A DNA stretch of 59,354 bases from Pseudolysinimonas_A sp039912695 (GCF_039912695.1 NZ_JBDSPJ010000016.1:1-59354); one strand, 5' to 3'; shown: positions 33,197-44,142, counted from the first letter of the stretch. Notes: generated by a model from the letters alone, not told the origin. Program-made: numbers and translations.

Positions 33197-33202
33197 ACTG
33201 TA
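33197..33202 (-). promoter_or_regulatory. Predicted -10 box of the lipid kinase-ppk2 unit
   Basis: TACAGT on the minus strand, six bases before ATG 33190, with no Shine-Dalgarno sequence in between. Confidence 0.45.
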
Positions 33203-33322
33203 CGAAGTTGCACAGCGAGCGACGACCCGTCGACATCCGCCCTCGAATGTGCAACGATCCTGCGCCCCCTGCGCCCGGCAGGCCGACCAAAAACTACAGG
33301 CCGACCCAAGAAGGGCCAAAAG

Positions 33323-33361
33323 AAAAACCTCTGAGACCGGCGAGAGTCAACAGAGGTTTTT
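33323..33361 (-). terminator. Intrinsic terminator of tRNA-Lys
   Basis: An 11-base perfect inverted repeat (33323-33333 and 33351-33361) with a 17-base loop. On the minus strand it ends in TTTTT, followed by CTTTT. It starts four bases after the tRNA 3' end, so it terminates that transcript. It is the only classic U-tract terminator seen in the window. Confidence 0.85.
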
Positions 33362-33364
33362 CAG

Positions 33365-33437
<73 letters not shown>

Positions 33438-33477
33438 GCGAGGTCCGCGTAAGGCCGGACCGAGGGTCAACGATAGC

Positions 33478-33972
33478 ATGCCCCTCGTGACCGATCCCAT
33501 CCGTCTTGCAGAAGGATCTCTCGCCCCCGACTTCACGCTGCCCGACCAGGATGGGCATCCATTCAGGCTCTCGAGTACGCGCGGCTCGAAGACGATCGTG
33601 TACTTCTACGGCGAGGCGGGCACTCCGGCCTGCACGAGTCAAGCGTGCGACTTTCGCGACAACTCCGCGGTGTTCGCCGCTGCCGGCTATCGCGTCATCG
33701 GCATCTCCCGTGACGCGCCGGCGGTCAACGCCGGGTTCGCGCGCACGCAGCGTCTGCCGCAGGTCATCCTCAGCGATCCGACCCGCGAGGTGCACGGGCT
33801 CTACGGAACTTACGGCGAGAAGTTGCTCTACGGGCGCCCCGTCGCCGGAGTGATCCGCGCGACGTTCGTGCTCGACGAAGGCGGGCGCATCGACCAGGCG
33901 CTGTACAACGTCAAGGCCACGGGCCACGTCTCGATGCTGCTCAAGAGGCTGAAGTTGAGTCCCGCGAGCTGA
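33478..33972 (+). CDS. bcp: Thioredoxin-dependent peroxiredoxin (BCP/PrxQ type)
   Basis: Peroxide-reducing enzyme of 164 residues. The peroxidatic Cys52 and resolving Cys57 lie in GEAGTPACTSQACDFRDN, the five-residue spacing of atypical two-Cys PrxQ enzymes. APDFTLPDQDG and VIGISRDAPAVNAGFA are family blocks. The usual Lys before AGTP is Glu here (GEAGTP). The ATG 33478 has no clear ribosome site; GTG 33487 is an in-frame alternative. It is divergent from tRNA-Lys and its last 32 bases overlap the convergent membrane-protein gene. Confidence 0.93.
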   Translation: MPLVTDPIRLAEGSLAPDFTLPDQDGHPFRLSSTRGSKTIVYFYGEAGTPACTSQACDFRDNSAVFAAAGYRVIGISRDAPAVNAGFARTQRLPQVILSDPTREVHGLYGTYGEKLLYGRPVAGVIRATFVLDEGGRIDQALYNVKATGHVSMLLKRLKLSPAS

Positions 33973-34303
33973 GCCATCCGGCGACCGGCTTGCTGATCAG
34001 CAGCCCGAAACCGACCGCCGCGACGATGACGAGCGGCCAGCCCCAGGCGGGCTCAGCGAAGCTGCCCTGCAGTGCGCCCACGCCAATCGCGAACTGGAGC
34101 ACCTGCCAAACGATTGCGGCGGCCCGCACCCAGGCGCGTCCGCGCCAGATACCGAGCAGGATGGCGGCGAGCCAGATGGTCGCCGCAGCCGCCAGCGCGA
34201 TGAGGGCCACCGCCGAGCCGAGGGAGGACGCGGGAGTTGTGATCACCTCCCCCACGAGGACCACGACGACCGCGAGAGCTGCCAGGAGCTCGGCCGCAAC
34301 CAC
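33941..34303 (-). CDS. Integral membrane protein, function unknown
   Basis: A 120-residue protein that is almost entirely four hydrophobic helices: LLAALAVVVVLVGEVI, VALIALAAAATIWLAAILLG, AAAIVWQVLQFAIGVGAL and WPLVIVAAVGFGLLIS. A short basic loop WRGRAWVR lies in the middle. No signature residues or family could be recognised. The 3' end overlaps bcp by 32 bases in convergent orientation. It is divergent from whiB, sharing the 208-base control region 34304-34511. Confidence 0.7.
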   Translation of the reverse strand: MVAAELLAALAVVVVLVGEVITTPASSLGSAVALIALAAAATIWLAAILLGIWRGRAWVRAAAIVWQVLQFAIGVGALQGSFAEPAWGWPLVIVAAVGFGLLISKPVAGWLSSRDSTSAS

Positions 34304-34385
34304 GACAGAAAGTACCCAGACAATTGCTGGGCGTGAGCGTTCACCTATTGATTCGATGACCTAAGTATGAAACCCTGACTGTCGG

Positions 34386-34414
34386 TTGATGTGACGCCTA
34401 CAGAGTCGTAGGTG
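34386..34414 (+). promoter_or_regulatory. Candidate whiB promoter
   Basis: TTGATG (34386-34391) and TAGGTG (34409-34414) are spaced by 17 bases. The five-base inverted repeat CCTAC-N6-GTAGG (34397-34412) overlaps the -10 region and could be an operator. The start would give a leader of about 90 bases before whiB. Confidence 0.35.
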
Positions 34415-34458
34415 AGTCCGGAGACTTTCCCCCAATTTTCCGTTCTCGCTTCGACCGT

Positions 34459-34480
34459 GCGCGAAATCTCTATTTCGCGC
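34459..34480 (+). promoter_or_regulatory. Stable hairpin in the whiB leader
   Basis: A nine-base perfect inverted repeat GCGCGAAAT-ctct-ATTTCGCGC lies 31 bases before the whiB ATG and just upstream of its strong ribosome site AAAGGAG. There is no U-tract. It may stabilise or gate the leader RNA, or it may be a protein-binding palindrome if the promoter is closer than proposed. Confidence 0.5.
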
Positions 34481-34511
34481 GGCGTCAGCAGGCAACTCAA
34501 AGGAGCACCAC

Positions 34512-34760
34512 ATGGATTGGCGTGACAAGTCCGCCTGTCTCACCGCAGACCCGGAACTCTTCTTTCCGGTCGGCAACACCGGACCCGCCGTCGACCAGAT
34601 CGACAAGGCGAAAGCTGTCTGCGCGCGCTGCTCGGTCACCGAGCAGTGCCTCCAGTACGCGCTCGAGACCAACCAGGACTCCGGTGTCTGGGGCGGCCTC
34701 AGCGAAGACGAGCGTCGTGCGTTGAAGCGTCGCGCCGCTCGTGCTCGTCGCGCCTCCTAG
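34512..34760 (+). CDS. whiB: WhiB-family iron-sulfur transcription factor (WhiB1-like)
   Basis: An 82-residue WhiB protein with four cluster ligands: Cys9, Cys37, Cys40 and Cys46, in the order C-x27-C-x2-C-x5-C. These bind a 4Fe-4S cluster sensitive to nitric oxide or oxygen. GVWGGLSEDERRALKRR is the beta-turn plus basic DNA-contact segment, and the tail ARARRAS is basic. The short length and sequence are closest to the essential WhiB1 type, which binds the sigma-70 region 4. The ATG has the best ribosome site in this region (AAAGGAG, six bases). It faces the sensor kinase gene tail to tail. Confidence 0.94.
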   Translation: MDWRDKSACLTADPELFFPVGNTGPAVDQIDKAKAVCARCSVTEQCLQYALETNQDSGVWGGLSEDERRALKRRAARARRAS

Positions 34761-34775
34761 GTGCGCCGCTGCGGC

Positions 34776-36269
34776 TCAGACCCGCGTCAGCCAGAGCAGA
34801 GGCACGTCGATCGTGACCTCGGTGCCTTCGCCTTCGAGCGTGTGCCAGTCGATGGTGCCACTCAGCTCACCCTGAATCAGGGTGCGCACGATCTGGGTGC
34901 CGAGACCTGAGCCGACCTTCCCTTCGGGCATGCCGACGCCATTGTCGCGCACCCGGATCGTCAACTGATCGTCTTTGCGCTTGGCCGAGATCTCGACCTG
35001 ACCATCCTCACGTCCGGCGAGCCCGTGCTCGACAGCGTTGGTGACGAGTTCGGTGAGAGCCAGAGCCAGGGGCGTCGCGTACTGACTGGGCAGCGATCCG
35101 AACTTGCCGGTCTTCACCGGGCGCACCGCGGTCGTTCGACTCGACGCCACCTCCGCCACGAGCAGCAGCACGCGATCGAAGACTTCGTCGAAGTCGACGA
35201 TCTGGTTGAGGCCCTCGCTCAGGGTGTCGTGCACGACGGCGATCGCCGCCACCCGCCGCATGGCCTGGTTGAGGGCATCCCGAGAGTCGTCGCTGTGTGC
35301 ACGCCGGGCCTGGATGCGCAGCAGCGACGCGACGGTCTGCAGGTTGTTCTTGACCCGGTGATGAATCTCGCGGATGGTCGCGTCTTTGGTGATGAGCTCT
35401 TGCTCTTGGTGGCGCATTTCGGTTGTGTCACGCACCATGACCATCGCACCGACCCGCTCGCCCCGATAGCGAACCGGGATGGTGCGCAGAGTCAGCGTGA
35501 CGCCGCGAGCCTCGATATCGGCGCGCCACGGCGCACGCCCGGTGACCACGAGCGGCAGCGATTCGTCGACGTGCAGCCGGCCGCTGATCAACCCGGTCGT
35601 CACTTCGGCGAGCGACTCCCCTTCGAGTTCGCCCTGGAAGCCCATGCGGTTGAACGCCGACAGTCCGTTCGGGCTGGCGAACGTGACGATGCCGTCGACG
35701 TCGAGCCGCAGCAGACCGTCGGAGGCACGCGGGGCGCCGCGGCGCGGACCGGACGGTGCAGAAAGGTCAGGAAAGTCGCCGGTCGCGATCATCGAGAAGA
35801 TGTCGTTGGCGCACTGGTTGAACGTGAGTTCCTGGCGGCTGGGAGTGCGCGCCTCGCTGAGGTTGCTGTGCCGGGTGAGCACCGCGATGGGGGTGTTCGT
35901 CATCGCACCGCCACTGGGAGCGACCCGCCGCACGACCGGCACTGCGCGCACCCGGGTGGGTGTCTCTTCGTACCAATCGGGAGCGGCCGTGTCGACGATC
36001 TGCACCGTCTCGAAAGCCTCAGCGACCTGATGACGCCACTCGGGTTTGATCTGCTGCCCGACGAAGTCACGATAGAACAGCGTGGCGGCGGATGACGGCC
36101 GCGAGTGAGCCACCGCGACAAACCCGCCGTCGGCACTCGGAACCCACAGCACGATGTCGGCGAACGCCAGGTCGGCGAGCAACTGCCCGTCGGCAACCAG
36201 CAGGTGCAGCCACTCGACGTCGGCATCCGGGCGATGCTGGGCGAGCATCAGCTCCGAGAGGGTCGACAC
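34776..36269 (-). CDS. pdtaS: Sensor histidine kinase, PdtaS-like (HisKA_2 type)
   Basis: Soluble 497-residue kinase without membrane helices. The N-terminal region (1-160) is GAF-like (LHLLVADGQLLADLAFADIV), and a PAS domain follows at about 185-295 (LLRLDVDGIVTFASPNG). The HisKA_2 phosphoacceptor is in IREIHHRVKNNLQTVASLLR near residue 308. The ATPase domain has ALTELVTNAVEHG and VRDNGVGMP. This arrangement matches PdtaS, which signals to the RNA-binding antiterminator PdtaR; no PdtaR gene is adjacent. GTG 36269 has TAGCCT six bases upstream and appears leaderless. Confidence 0.92.
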   Translation of the reverse strand: MSTLSELMLAQHRPDADVEWLHLLVADGQLLADLAFADIVLWVPSADGGFVAVAHSRPSSAATLFYRDFVGQQIKPEWRHQVAEAFETVQIVDTAAPDWYEETPTRVRAVPVVRRVAPSGGAMTNTPIAVLTRHSNLSEARTPSRQELTFNQCANDIFSMIATGDFPDLSAPSGPRRGAPRASDGLLRLDVDGIVTFASPNGLSAFNRMGFQGELEGESLAEVTTGLISGRLHVDESLPLVVTGRAPWRADIEARGVTLTLRTIPVRYRGERVGAMVMVRDTTEMRHQEQELITKDATIREIHHRVKNNLQTVASLLRIQARRAHSDDSRDALNQAMRRVAAIAVVHDTLSEGLNQIVDFDEVFDRVLLLVAEVASSRTTAVRPVKTGKFGSLPSQYATPLALALTELVTNAVEHGLAGREDGQVEISAKRKDDQLTIRVRDNGVGMPEGKVGSGLGTQIVRTLIQGELSGTIDWHTLEGEGTEVTIDVPLLWLTRV

Positions 36270-36275
36270 CGCACC

Positions 36276-36281
36276 AGGCTA
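36276..36281 (-). promoter_or_regulatory. Predicted -10 box of pdtaS (leaderless)
   Basis: TAGCCT on the minus strand, six bases before the GTG start codon. There is no purine-rich ribosome site in the interval. Confidence 0.45.
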
Positions 36282-36313
36282 CCCGCGCGCGATGCACCTC
36301 CCGTCGCGCACAC

Positions 36314-37552
36314 TCAGCGGCGAAGGTCGGAGGCCAACTTGCGGATGACGCCGCGCGCGGCCGAGCGCGGAGCGACTTCGGGCAGACTGCGACCGCTCAG
36401 CAGGGCCGCGTCGAACGACGCGGGATCCCACGGGATCAGGTGGGCGGGAGTCACGCCGCCGAACCGTTCGAGCGTCGAGCGCACCTGGCCGCCGGGATCG
36501 AGGCCGATCGCGCCGGAACGCACCTTGTTCGCGACAACCACCACGCGATCGGGGCCCGTGTGCTCGACGACCGTCGCGTAGCCGCGCAGAAACCTCGCCA
36601 GTCCCACGGGATCAGCTGCAGCGACGGCGATCACGCGATCGGCGCGACGCAGCACTTCGAGGGTCGCACCGTTGCGACGGGGCGCGGCGACGTCGCTCAT
36701 CAGCTCCTCGTCTTCTTCGAGGTCGGCAGCAACATCGACGATCGTGATCTCGGCCCAGGTGCGCACGATGTCGAGAACCCCGGAGACGCGCTCGGCGGTG
36801 AGTTCGGGCCAGCGCGACGGACGCCCGAGTCCGGTCAGCACGCGGAATCCGCCGCGGTGCGACGACGCGACACGGTCGAGTTCGGCGAGCGTCAAGGATG
36901 CGGTGCCGGCCAGGCGACAGGCTGCCGCAAATCCAGGGGCCTCGTCGAGCAACCCCAGCGACGGGGCCACCGAGGCGCCGTGGGTGTCGGCGTCGGCGAG
37001 AGCGACCGAAACGCCCGCGGCTGCGAGTTCTCCGGCGAGGGCAATGGCCAGCGACGTGCGCCCCGGAGCGCCACCGGCACCCCAGACTGCGACGACCTGC
37101 CCGCGCGAGGTGGGAGCGACCGGCCCGGCGGAACGGCGAGATGCACCCTCGGCAAGCTCATCGGCGGTGGGGGCGGGACGCGGAGCGACCACGGGCGCGA
37201 CAAGGGGCACGGCGCGAACCGGGATGCCACTGCCGGGTGTCAGCAGAGTCCAGGCCGGCGGACCGGGAACCGGATCGACAACCCCGAGGCTGGCGGCGAA
37301 CTTGCGCTCGCGCGGAGTGTCACCCACCACAACGAGTCGAACCCCGTGCGCGTCGCAGGCCGCGACCAGGCGGGCGCTCAGGTGCGGCGCAGAAGCGGCG
37401 GCGATCACGACCTCGGGTTTCGCGACGGCGATCCGTGGCGCGAGAGCGTCGGCATCCGGAACCTCGGCGACCACCCGGTGCCCGTACCGCGTCGCCTCAG
37501 CGCCGAGTCGATCGACGTCGGCGACCGGAAGCGCAAGGCCGACGTCGGTCAT
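36314..37552 (-). CDS. CpaE/MinD-like P-loop protein with altered Walker A
   Basis: A 412-residue protein. The first 125 residues resemble a receiver-like domain (KPEVVIAAASAPHLS). A ParA/MinD/CpaE-type domain follows from about 150 (QVVAVWGAGGAPGRTSLAIA). The signature P-loop KGGxGKT is changed: the leading Lys is missing and the second Lys is Arg (GAPGRTS), so ATP hydrolysis may be weakened or different. IVDVAADLEEDEE fits the Walker B region. ATG 37552 overlaps the stop of the SAF-domain gene (ATGA). CpaE proteins localise Tad pilus machinery, but no other Tad gene is present here. Confidence 0.8.
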   Translation of the reverse strand: MTDVGLALPVADVDRLGAEATRYGHRVVAEVPDADALAPRIAVAKPEVVIAAASAPHLSARLVAACDAHGVRLVVVGDTPRERKFAASLGVVDPVPGPPAWTLLTPGSGIPVRAVPLVAPVVAPRPAPTADELAEGASRRSAGPVAPTSRGQVVAVWGAGGAPGRTSLAIALAGELAAAGVSVALADADTHGASVAPSLGLLDEAPGFAAACRLAGTASLTLAELDRVASSHRGGFRVLTGLGRPSRWPELTAERVSGVLDIVRTWAEITIVDVAADLEEDEELMSDVAAPRRNGATLEVLRRADRVIAVAAADPVGLARFLRGYATVVEHTGPDRVVVVANKVRSGAIGLDPGGQVRSTLERFGGVTPAHLIPWDPASFDAALLSGRSLPEVAPRSAARGVIRKLASDLRR

Positions 37553-38190
37553 CGCGACCCCAGCGGGATGCCGGCCGGCACGATCGCGAGCGCATCCCCG
37601 TTGGCGATCGCTTGCAATAAGCGCGCGACCCGGGTGCGAAGCACGAGTACTTCGACCGTCGCCGAACTCGATCCGCCGCCCGCGATCAGAGTCTGATCTT
37701 CGATCACGCGCACTACAGTCGCCTGCGGCGCCAACACGACCGGCGTGCCGATCTCCCCCTCGTCGAGCCGCGCGGTTCCCCAGACGTCGACGAGGGATCC
37801 CGGTTCGACGACCGTGCTGACCGGCCCGGAAAGTTGAAGCACGAGCGAGGTGGCCCGCACGCCGTCGGTGCTGCCGGCGGCCGACAGCGGGATGAGTTGG
37901 CCCGCGGCGACGGGTTGGGCGATGACGAACCCACCGGCGGGGATGGACCCCTCAGCGAGATAGAGGTCTTCGGCGCCGTCGAGCGCGACGCTGCGTTCGA
38001 CCAGATCTGCGGCATCCACATGATCGCCCGGGGCGAGAGCGTCCGCGGCGGCGTAGACGACGAACCGCGCGTCGGCAGCCGAGACGAGCGCCATCACGGC
38101 GACGACTGAGGCCGCGACCAGAACGAGGCCGAGGACAAGGCGGATGTCGAGGGCGAACCGTCGACGTGGCCGGGGCGCGATCGCGGTCAT
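37549..38190 (-). CDS. SAF-domain membrane-anchored protein (CpaB/RcpC-like)
   Basis: A 213-residue protein with a basic N-terminus (PRPRRRFAL), one membrane helix (LVLGLVLVAASVVAVMALV) and an exported SAF domain of the FlgA/CpaB type (ALAPGDHVDAADLVERSV, IPAGGFVIAQPVAAGQLIPL). RcpC/CpaB proteins assist assembly of Tad pili. ATG 38190 is chosen because AAGGAG lies six bases upstream. An ATG at 38196 directly abuts that site. It is translationally coupled to the CpaE-like protein. The pair is inferred to act together at the membrane. Confidence 0.8.
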   Translation of the reverse strand: MTAIAPRPRRRFALDIRLVLGLVLVAASVVAVMALVSAADARFVVYAAADALAPGDHVDAADLVERSVALDGAEDLYLAEGSIPAGGFVIAQPVAAGQLIPLSAAGSTDGVRATSLVLQLSGPVSTVVEPGSLVDVWGTARLDEGEIGTPVVLAPQATVVRVIEDQTLIAGGGSSSATVEVLVLRTRVARLLQAIANGDALAIVPAGIPLGSR

Positions 38191-38291
38191 CGGCATCTCC
38201 TTCTGCTTGCGTGAACGGCTCATGCTCACCCGACGCGCACGCCCCGGGCAGAAGTTCTCCACAGCACCCCCGTGAGCTGTGACCCCGGGCG

Positions 38292-38297
38292 CATAAT
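38292..38297 (+). promoter_or_regulatory. Predicted -10 box of the BldC-like gene
   Basis: CATAAT with six bases before ATG 38304, close to the TATAAT consensus. The interval lacks a spaced ribosome site. Confidence 0.45.
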
Positions 38298-38303
38298 CGA
38301 GGC

Positions 38304-38570
38304 ATGACGGCATCCGACCCCGCCGCACTCGCGCGCTTCCTCACCCTCGCCGATACGTCCGAGGTGCTCGCGATCTCGCTGAGCCAGGCCTACGCGCTCG
38401 TGCGGTCGGGCGAGCTGCCCGCGATCAAGGTCGGCGGCGCCGGACACTGGCGGGTCGAGACAACCGTCCTTCAGGCCTACATCGACGGCAAGTACGAAGA
38501 GAACCGCCGGCGCGGACTCTGGCAGCAGGCCGAATACGCCGACGTCGCCGAGCTGTTCATCGAGCGCTGA
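38304..38570 (+). CDS. bldC: BldC-like MerR-type DNA-binding protein
   Basis: An 88-residue one-domain regulator with the BldC/excisionase winged helix-turn-helix: FLTLADTSEVLAISLSQAYA, RSGELPAIKVGG and HWRVETTVLQAYID. BldC of Streptomyces is a stand-alone MerR-like domain that binds direct repeats cooperatively and controls development. In non-sporulating relatives the role is unclear. The C-terminal tail ENRRRGLWQQAEYADVAEL extends past the DNA-binding core. It is divergent from the SAF/CpaE-like pair and convergent with the next gene. Confidence 0.85.
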   Translation: MTASDPAALARFLTLADTSEVLAISLSQAYALVRSGELPAIKVGGAGHWRVETTVLQAYIDGKYEENRRRGLWQQAEYADVAELFIER

Positions 38571-38591
38571 GCCGCTCAGGTCACCGCCGGG

Positions 38592-39179
38592 TCAGAACCG
38601 CAGCACGTCGATCGCGCTGAACGCGACGAGTCTCACCCGCGACACCGCGGCCGTGCGACGGGGTTCTCCAACCGGGTGCTCGGCGAGGTCGAGGTGATCT
38701 CGGCCAACTCGATCGATCGTGCCGTGAGCCCGCTCGGGGCCCAGCAGCAGTTCGACGGCGGCCCTGCGGCGACACAGGTCACGCAGCACAAACGCCAGCC
38801 CGAGTCGTGCGGAGAGGGCCGTCGGGGGCTCCGGCGCTGGCTCGACCCGAAGGCTGGCCGCGAGTTGTTCGGCGTTCGGCACGATCGCTGTGAGCGCCCA
38901 GAGCGGGATGATCGCCGACCGCAGTTCGCCCGTCGCGAGCTCGCCCGCCACCCAGTCGCGCCCCACCGCCGCCGGCACGATATCGACGTGCTCCCCGCCG
39001 CGTACGGTGAGCCCCAGCGGTGTGCGCAAACGGGCGTCGTGAATGGCGCGGATCCGGTCACGCAGGCCAAGTCGACCCAGGCGCAGCCGCTCCTCCTCGG
39101 CGAGAAGGTCGACCTCTTCCGCGCCGAGTTCAGACTCGAGCTGGCTCTCGAGGTCGTCGAAGAGGTTCTGCCAGCGCAC
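38592..39179 (-). CDS. Conserved actinobacterial protein, function unknown
   Basis: A 195-residue soluble protein. The N-terminal region is a strongly acidic helix (FDDLESQLESELGAEEVDLL), followed by LGLRDRIRAIHDARLR and a beta-rich middle that includes LTVRGGEHVDIVPAAVGRDW. The late RVRLVAFSAIDVLRF ends the chain. No catalytic motif or family function was recognised. GTG 39179 has TAGCGT six bases upstream, fitting a leaderless start. It sits beside bldC and the Rv3235-like gene, an arrangement that looks like an actinobacterial core neighbourhood rather than acquired DNA. Confidence 0.75.
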   Translation of the reverse strand: MRWQNLFDDLESQLESELGAEEVDLLAEEERLRLGRLGLRDRIRAIHDARLRTPLGLTVRGGEHVDIVPAAVGRDWVAGELATGELRSAIIPLWALTAIVPNAEQLAASLRVEPAPEPPTALSARLGLAFVLRDLCRRRAAVELLLGPERAHGTIDRVGRDHLDLAEHPVGEPRRTAAVSRVRLVAFSAIDVLRF

Positions 39180-39185
39180 GCGGCG

Positions 39186-39191
39186 ACGCTA
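39186..39191 (-). promoter_or_regulatory. Predicted -10 box of the 38.6 kb hypothetical gene
   Basis: TAGCGT on the minus strand, six bases before GTG 39179. It shares the 151-base divergent gap with the Rv3235-like gene, which uses a normal ribosome site instead. Confidence 0.45.
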
Positions 39192-39330
39192 GCCACGCGC
39201 CGCGATGGCGCCGCGAGGTTATCCACAGGGTGGTTGTTCCCCTCGACAGACCTGTCCGAATCCCAGCATGATGTTGGCATTCGTCCCCCATGCGGGGCAC
39301 AACCGGAACCCATTCAGGGGAGGCAACGGG

Positions 39331-39816
39331 ATGTCGATTGCACTGTTGGTCACAGATCACTCGTTCGAGGGCACCGCGTTCGAGGGCGAGGCGTTCGACG
39401 GCACCGCGGCGCGAGCACTCACCCCGCGGTTCCACGCCGACGATTTCTTCGACCAGCAGCCGACACCGTCGGCATCGTTGCCCGACCCGCGGCCGCTGCT
39501 CGAGAACCTCACGCGCTGCGTCATCGAGATCCTGGCCGGCGCGCGTGAACTCGACCAGATTGCACGATGGCTGAGCGACGACGTTTACCGCCACCTGCTG
39601 AAGCGGGTCGTGATCTCGAGCCGGGCGCGGCAGGCAAAAGGTGCCGCCGTGCTGCGCCCCACCTTCGCGATCGGGTCGATCATTGTCTGCGAACCCCGCG
39701 ATAGCGTCGTCGAGGCGTCGGTCGTCGTGCGTGGCCGAGCGCGGGTGAGGGTGGTCGCCTTCCGCCTCGAGGGTCTCGATCGGCGCTGGCGGGCGACCGC
39801 CGTTCACGTTCTTTAG
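39331..39816 (+). CDS. Rv3235-like conserved protein (DUF6459)
   Basis: A 161-residue protein. The N-terminal 50 residues are low-complexity and acidic (HSFEGTAFEGEAFDGTAAR). The C-terminal 100 residues form the conserved domain: RPLLENLTRCVIEILAGARE, QIARWLSDDVYRHLLKR, SIIVCEPRDSVVEASVVV and VAFRLEGLDRRWRATAVHVL. The family is found in actinobacteria close to secA, as here, and its function is unknown; a link to secretion is only positional. ATG 39331 follows AGGGGAGG by about seven bases. Confidence 0.82.
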   Translation: MSIALLVTDHSFEGTAFEGEAFDGTAARALTPRFHADDFFDQQPTPSASLPDPRPLLENLTRCVIEILAGARELDQIARWLSDDVYRHLLKRVVISSRARQAKGAAVLRPTFAIGSIIVCEPRDSVVEASVVVRGRARVRVVAFRLEGLDRRWRATAVHVL

Positions 39817-39828
39817 CGGGATCTGCCT

Positions 39829-41259
39829 CTAGCGGGCGTCCGAAGCCTCGGTGCCATCCGGACGGGCGGGGATCGTCACCTGATGACCCATCCCGAGGCC
39901 ATCGCTGAACTCCGCAACCGTGTCGACGTACCACCACTGGCACGATGTGTAGTCGGGGTTCGCGTCGATCGCCAAAAAGCCGTGGCTGTCGAGGTCGCAC
40001 CAGGTCATCGCGGGAAGGTTGCGCAGAAACGCCGCCTCGTAGTTGCGTGACTCGGCGCCGCGCGGCCAGCCCATCTTGTCGTCGAGGTTCGGTGACGTGA
40101 TTGAGGTCACGGTCCACTCGACGAACTCGCCGGCGCGCAGATCGTGGCGATGCTCGGCCGAGAAGTGCACATCGCCGCTGAGCGCCACAGCGTGCGGGTC
40201 GCGCCCCACGGCATCCATCAAGGAGTCTTGCTCAAAGTCGAAACTGTCCCAGAGGTCGTGGAACGAGACCAGCGCGTCAGCCTCGGCCATCTTCAGCTTG
40301 CGCAGCGCAAACAGCGCTTCTTCATCGCCAAGTGCCGCGTCGAGGTCGGAGAGCATCGAGGGCACGGCGAGGTAGGTCCAGCCCGGGTGCGGCGTCGCGA
40401 GGCGGTCGAGCACCCAGGCCCGTTGCTCCAGCCCGAGCGCTGTCGAGGCCTTCGTGTGTGGCGTCTCGGGATTGGTGCGGGCCAGTCGGGTCTCACACAG
40501 CAGGATGCGACCGGCGATTCCCAGGTCGATCTCTTGCCAGATGTGGTCGCCGCGGGTCGGACGCCGCATGGTCGGCATCCAGTCGCTCCAGACATCCATC
40601 GCCGCCTCGGAGCGGGCCTGCCACGACCCATCCTTCGCGTCGTCGTGTTCCTGAGCGCCACCCAACCAGGCGTTGTCGGAGAGCTCGTGGTCGTCGATCG
40701 TTGCCACCATCGCGAAGGCACGATGCAGTTTCTGCAGGTCGGGATCGCTGCGGTAGAGCGCGTAGCGGCGGTCGTAGTCGGCAGCCGTCATGCAGTCGCC
40801 GAGCGGATCCATCGGCCGGCCGATGTCGATCCCCGGCGTCTGCTTGCCGGTGGGCACCTGGGCGGCTTCGTAGATGTAGTCGCCGAGGTGCAGCACGAAG
40901 TCGATGTCATCCATCGCCGCCAGCGCCCGGTAGGCGTTGAAGAACCCGGAGTTGTACTTCGCGCACGACACCACCGCGAACCGCACCGCGCGATCGATCG
41001 GGATGGTGCGAAACCGGCCCTCGTCGCTCGTCGTTCCGTCCGCGGCCGTGAACCCGTAGCGATAGCGCGACCCGGCCACGAGGTCGATCAGCGGCAGATG
41101 CACCGATCCGGTCGTCGGGTCGCTCAACACGACTCCGGTGAGCCGCGCCCCGCCCTCGGGTTCACACCACCAGGTCACCTCGGTGCCCGGTATCGTCTTT
41201 GCCCAGAGCACGATCGAGTCGTGCGTTACGTCGCCGCTGGCGACCCCGTACGGGAACAT
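39829..41259 (-). CDS. phoD: PhoD-like alkaline phosphatase without export signal
   Basis: A 476-residue metallophosphatase of the PhoD family (phosphomonoesterase/diesterase). FPYGVASGDVTHDSIVLWAK begins the N-terminal beta domain. Metal-binding segments are VVSCAKYNSGFF, DFVLHLGDYIYEA, IDDHELSDNAW and ALSGDVHFSAEH. Classic PhoD enzymes carry a long twin-arginine signal. This protein begins directly at the fold, and an in-frame stop 11 codons upstream rules out a hidden signal, so it is probably cytoplasmic. The gene lies 33 bases downstream of secA on the same strand. Confidence 0.92.
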   Translation of the reverse strand: MFPYGVASGDVTHDSIVLWAKTIPGTEVTWWCEPEGGARLTGVVLSDPTTGSVHLPLIDLVAGSRYRYGFTAADGTTSDEGRFRTIPIDRAVRFAVVSCAKYNSGFFNAYRALAAMDDIDFVLHLGDYIYEAAQVPTGKQTPGIDIGRPMDPLGDCMTAADYDRRYALYRSDPDLQKLHRAFAMVATIDDHELSDNAWLGGAQEHDDAKDGSWQARSEAAMDVWSDWMPTMRRPTRGDHIWQEIDLGIAGRILLCETRLARTNPETPHTKASTALGLEQRAWVLDRLATPHPGWTYLAVPSMLSDLDAALGDEEALFALRKLKMAEADALVSFHDLWDSFDFEQDSLMDAVGRDPHAVALSGDVHFSAEHRHDLRAGEFVEWTVTSITSPNLDDKMGWPRGAESRNYEAAFLRNLPAMTWCDLDSHGFLAIDANPDYTSCQWWYVDTVAEFSDGLGMGHQVTIPARPDGTEASDAR

Positions 41260-41292
41260 GGCGCCAGCGTAGGGGCCAGGGTCAGCGCGAAC

Positions 41293-44142
<2,850 letters not shown>

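Noticed and set aside
34786..34850. PdtaR or another response regulator next to pdtaS
   Set aside because: The short gap between whiB and pdtaS holds no coding frame. The partner must be elsewhere.
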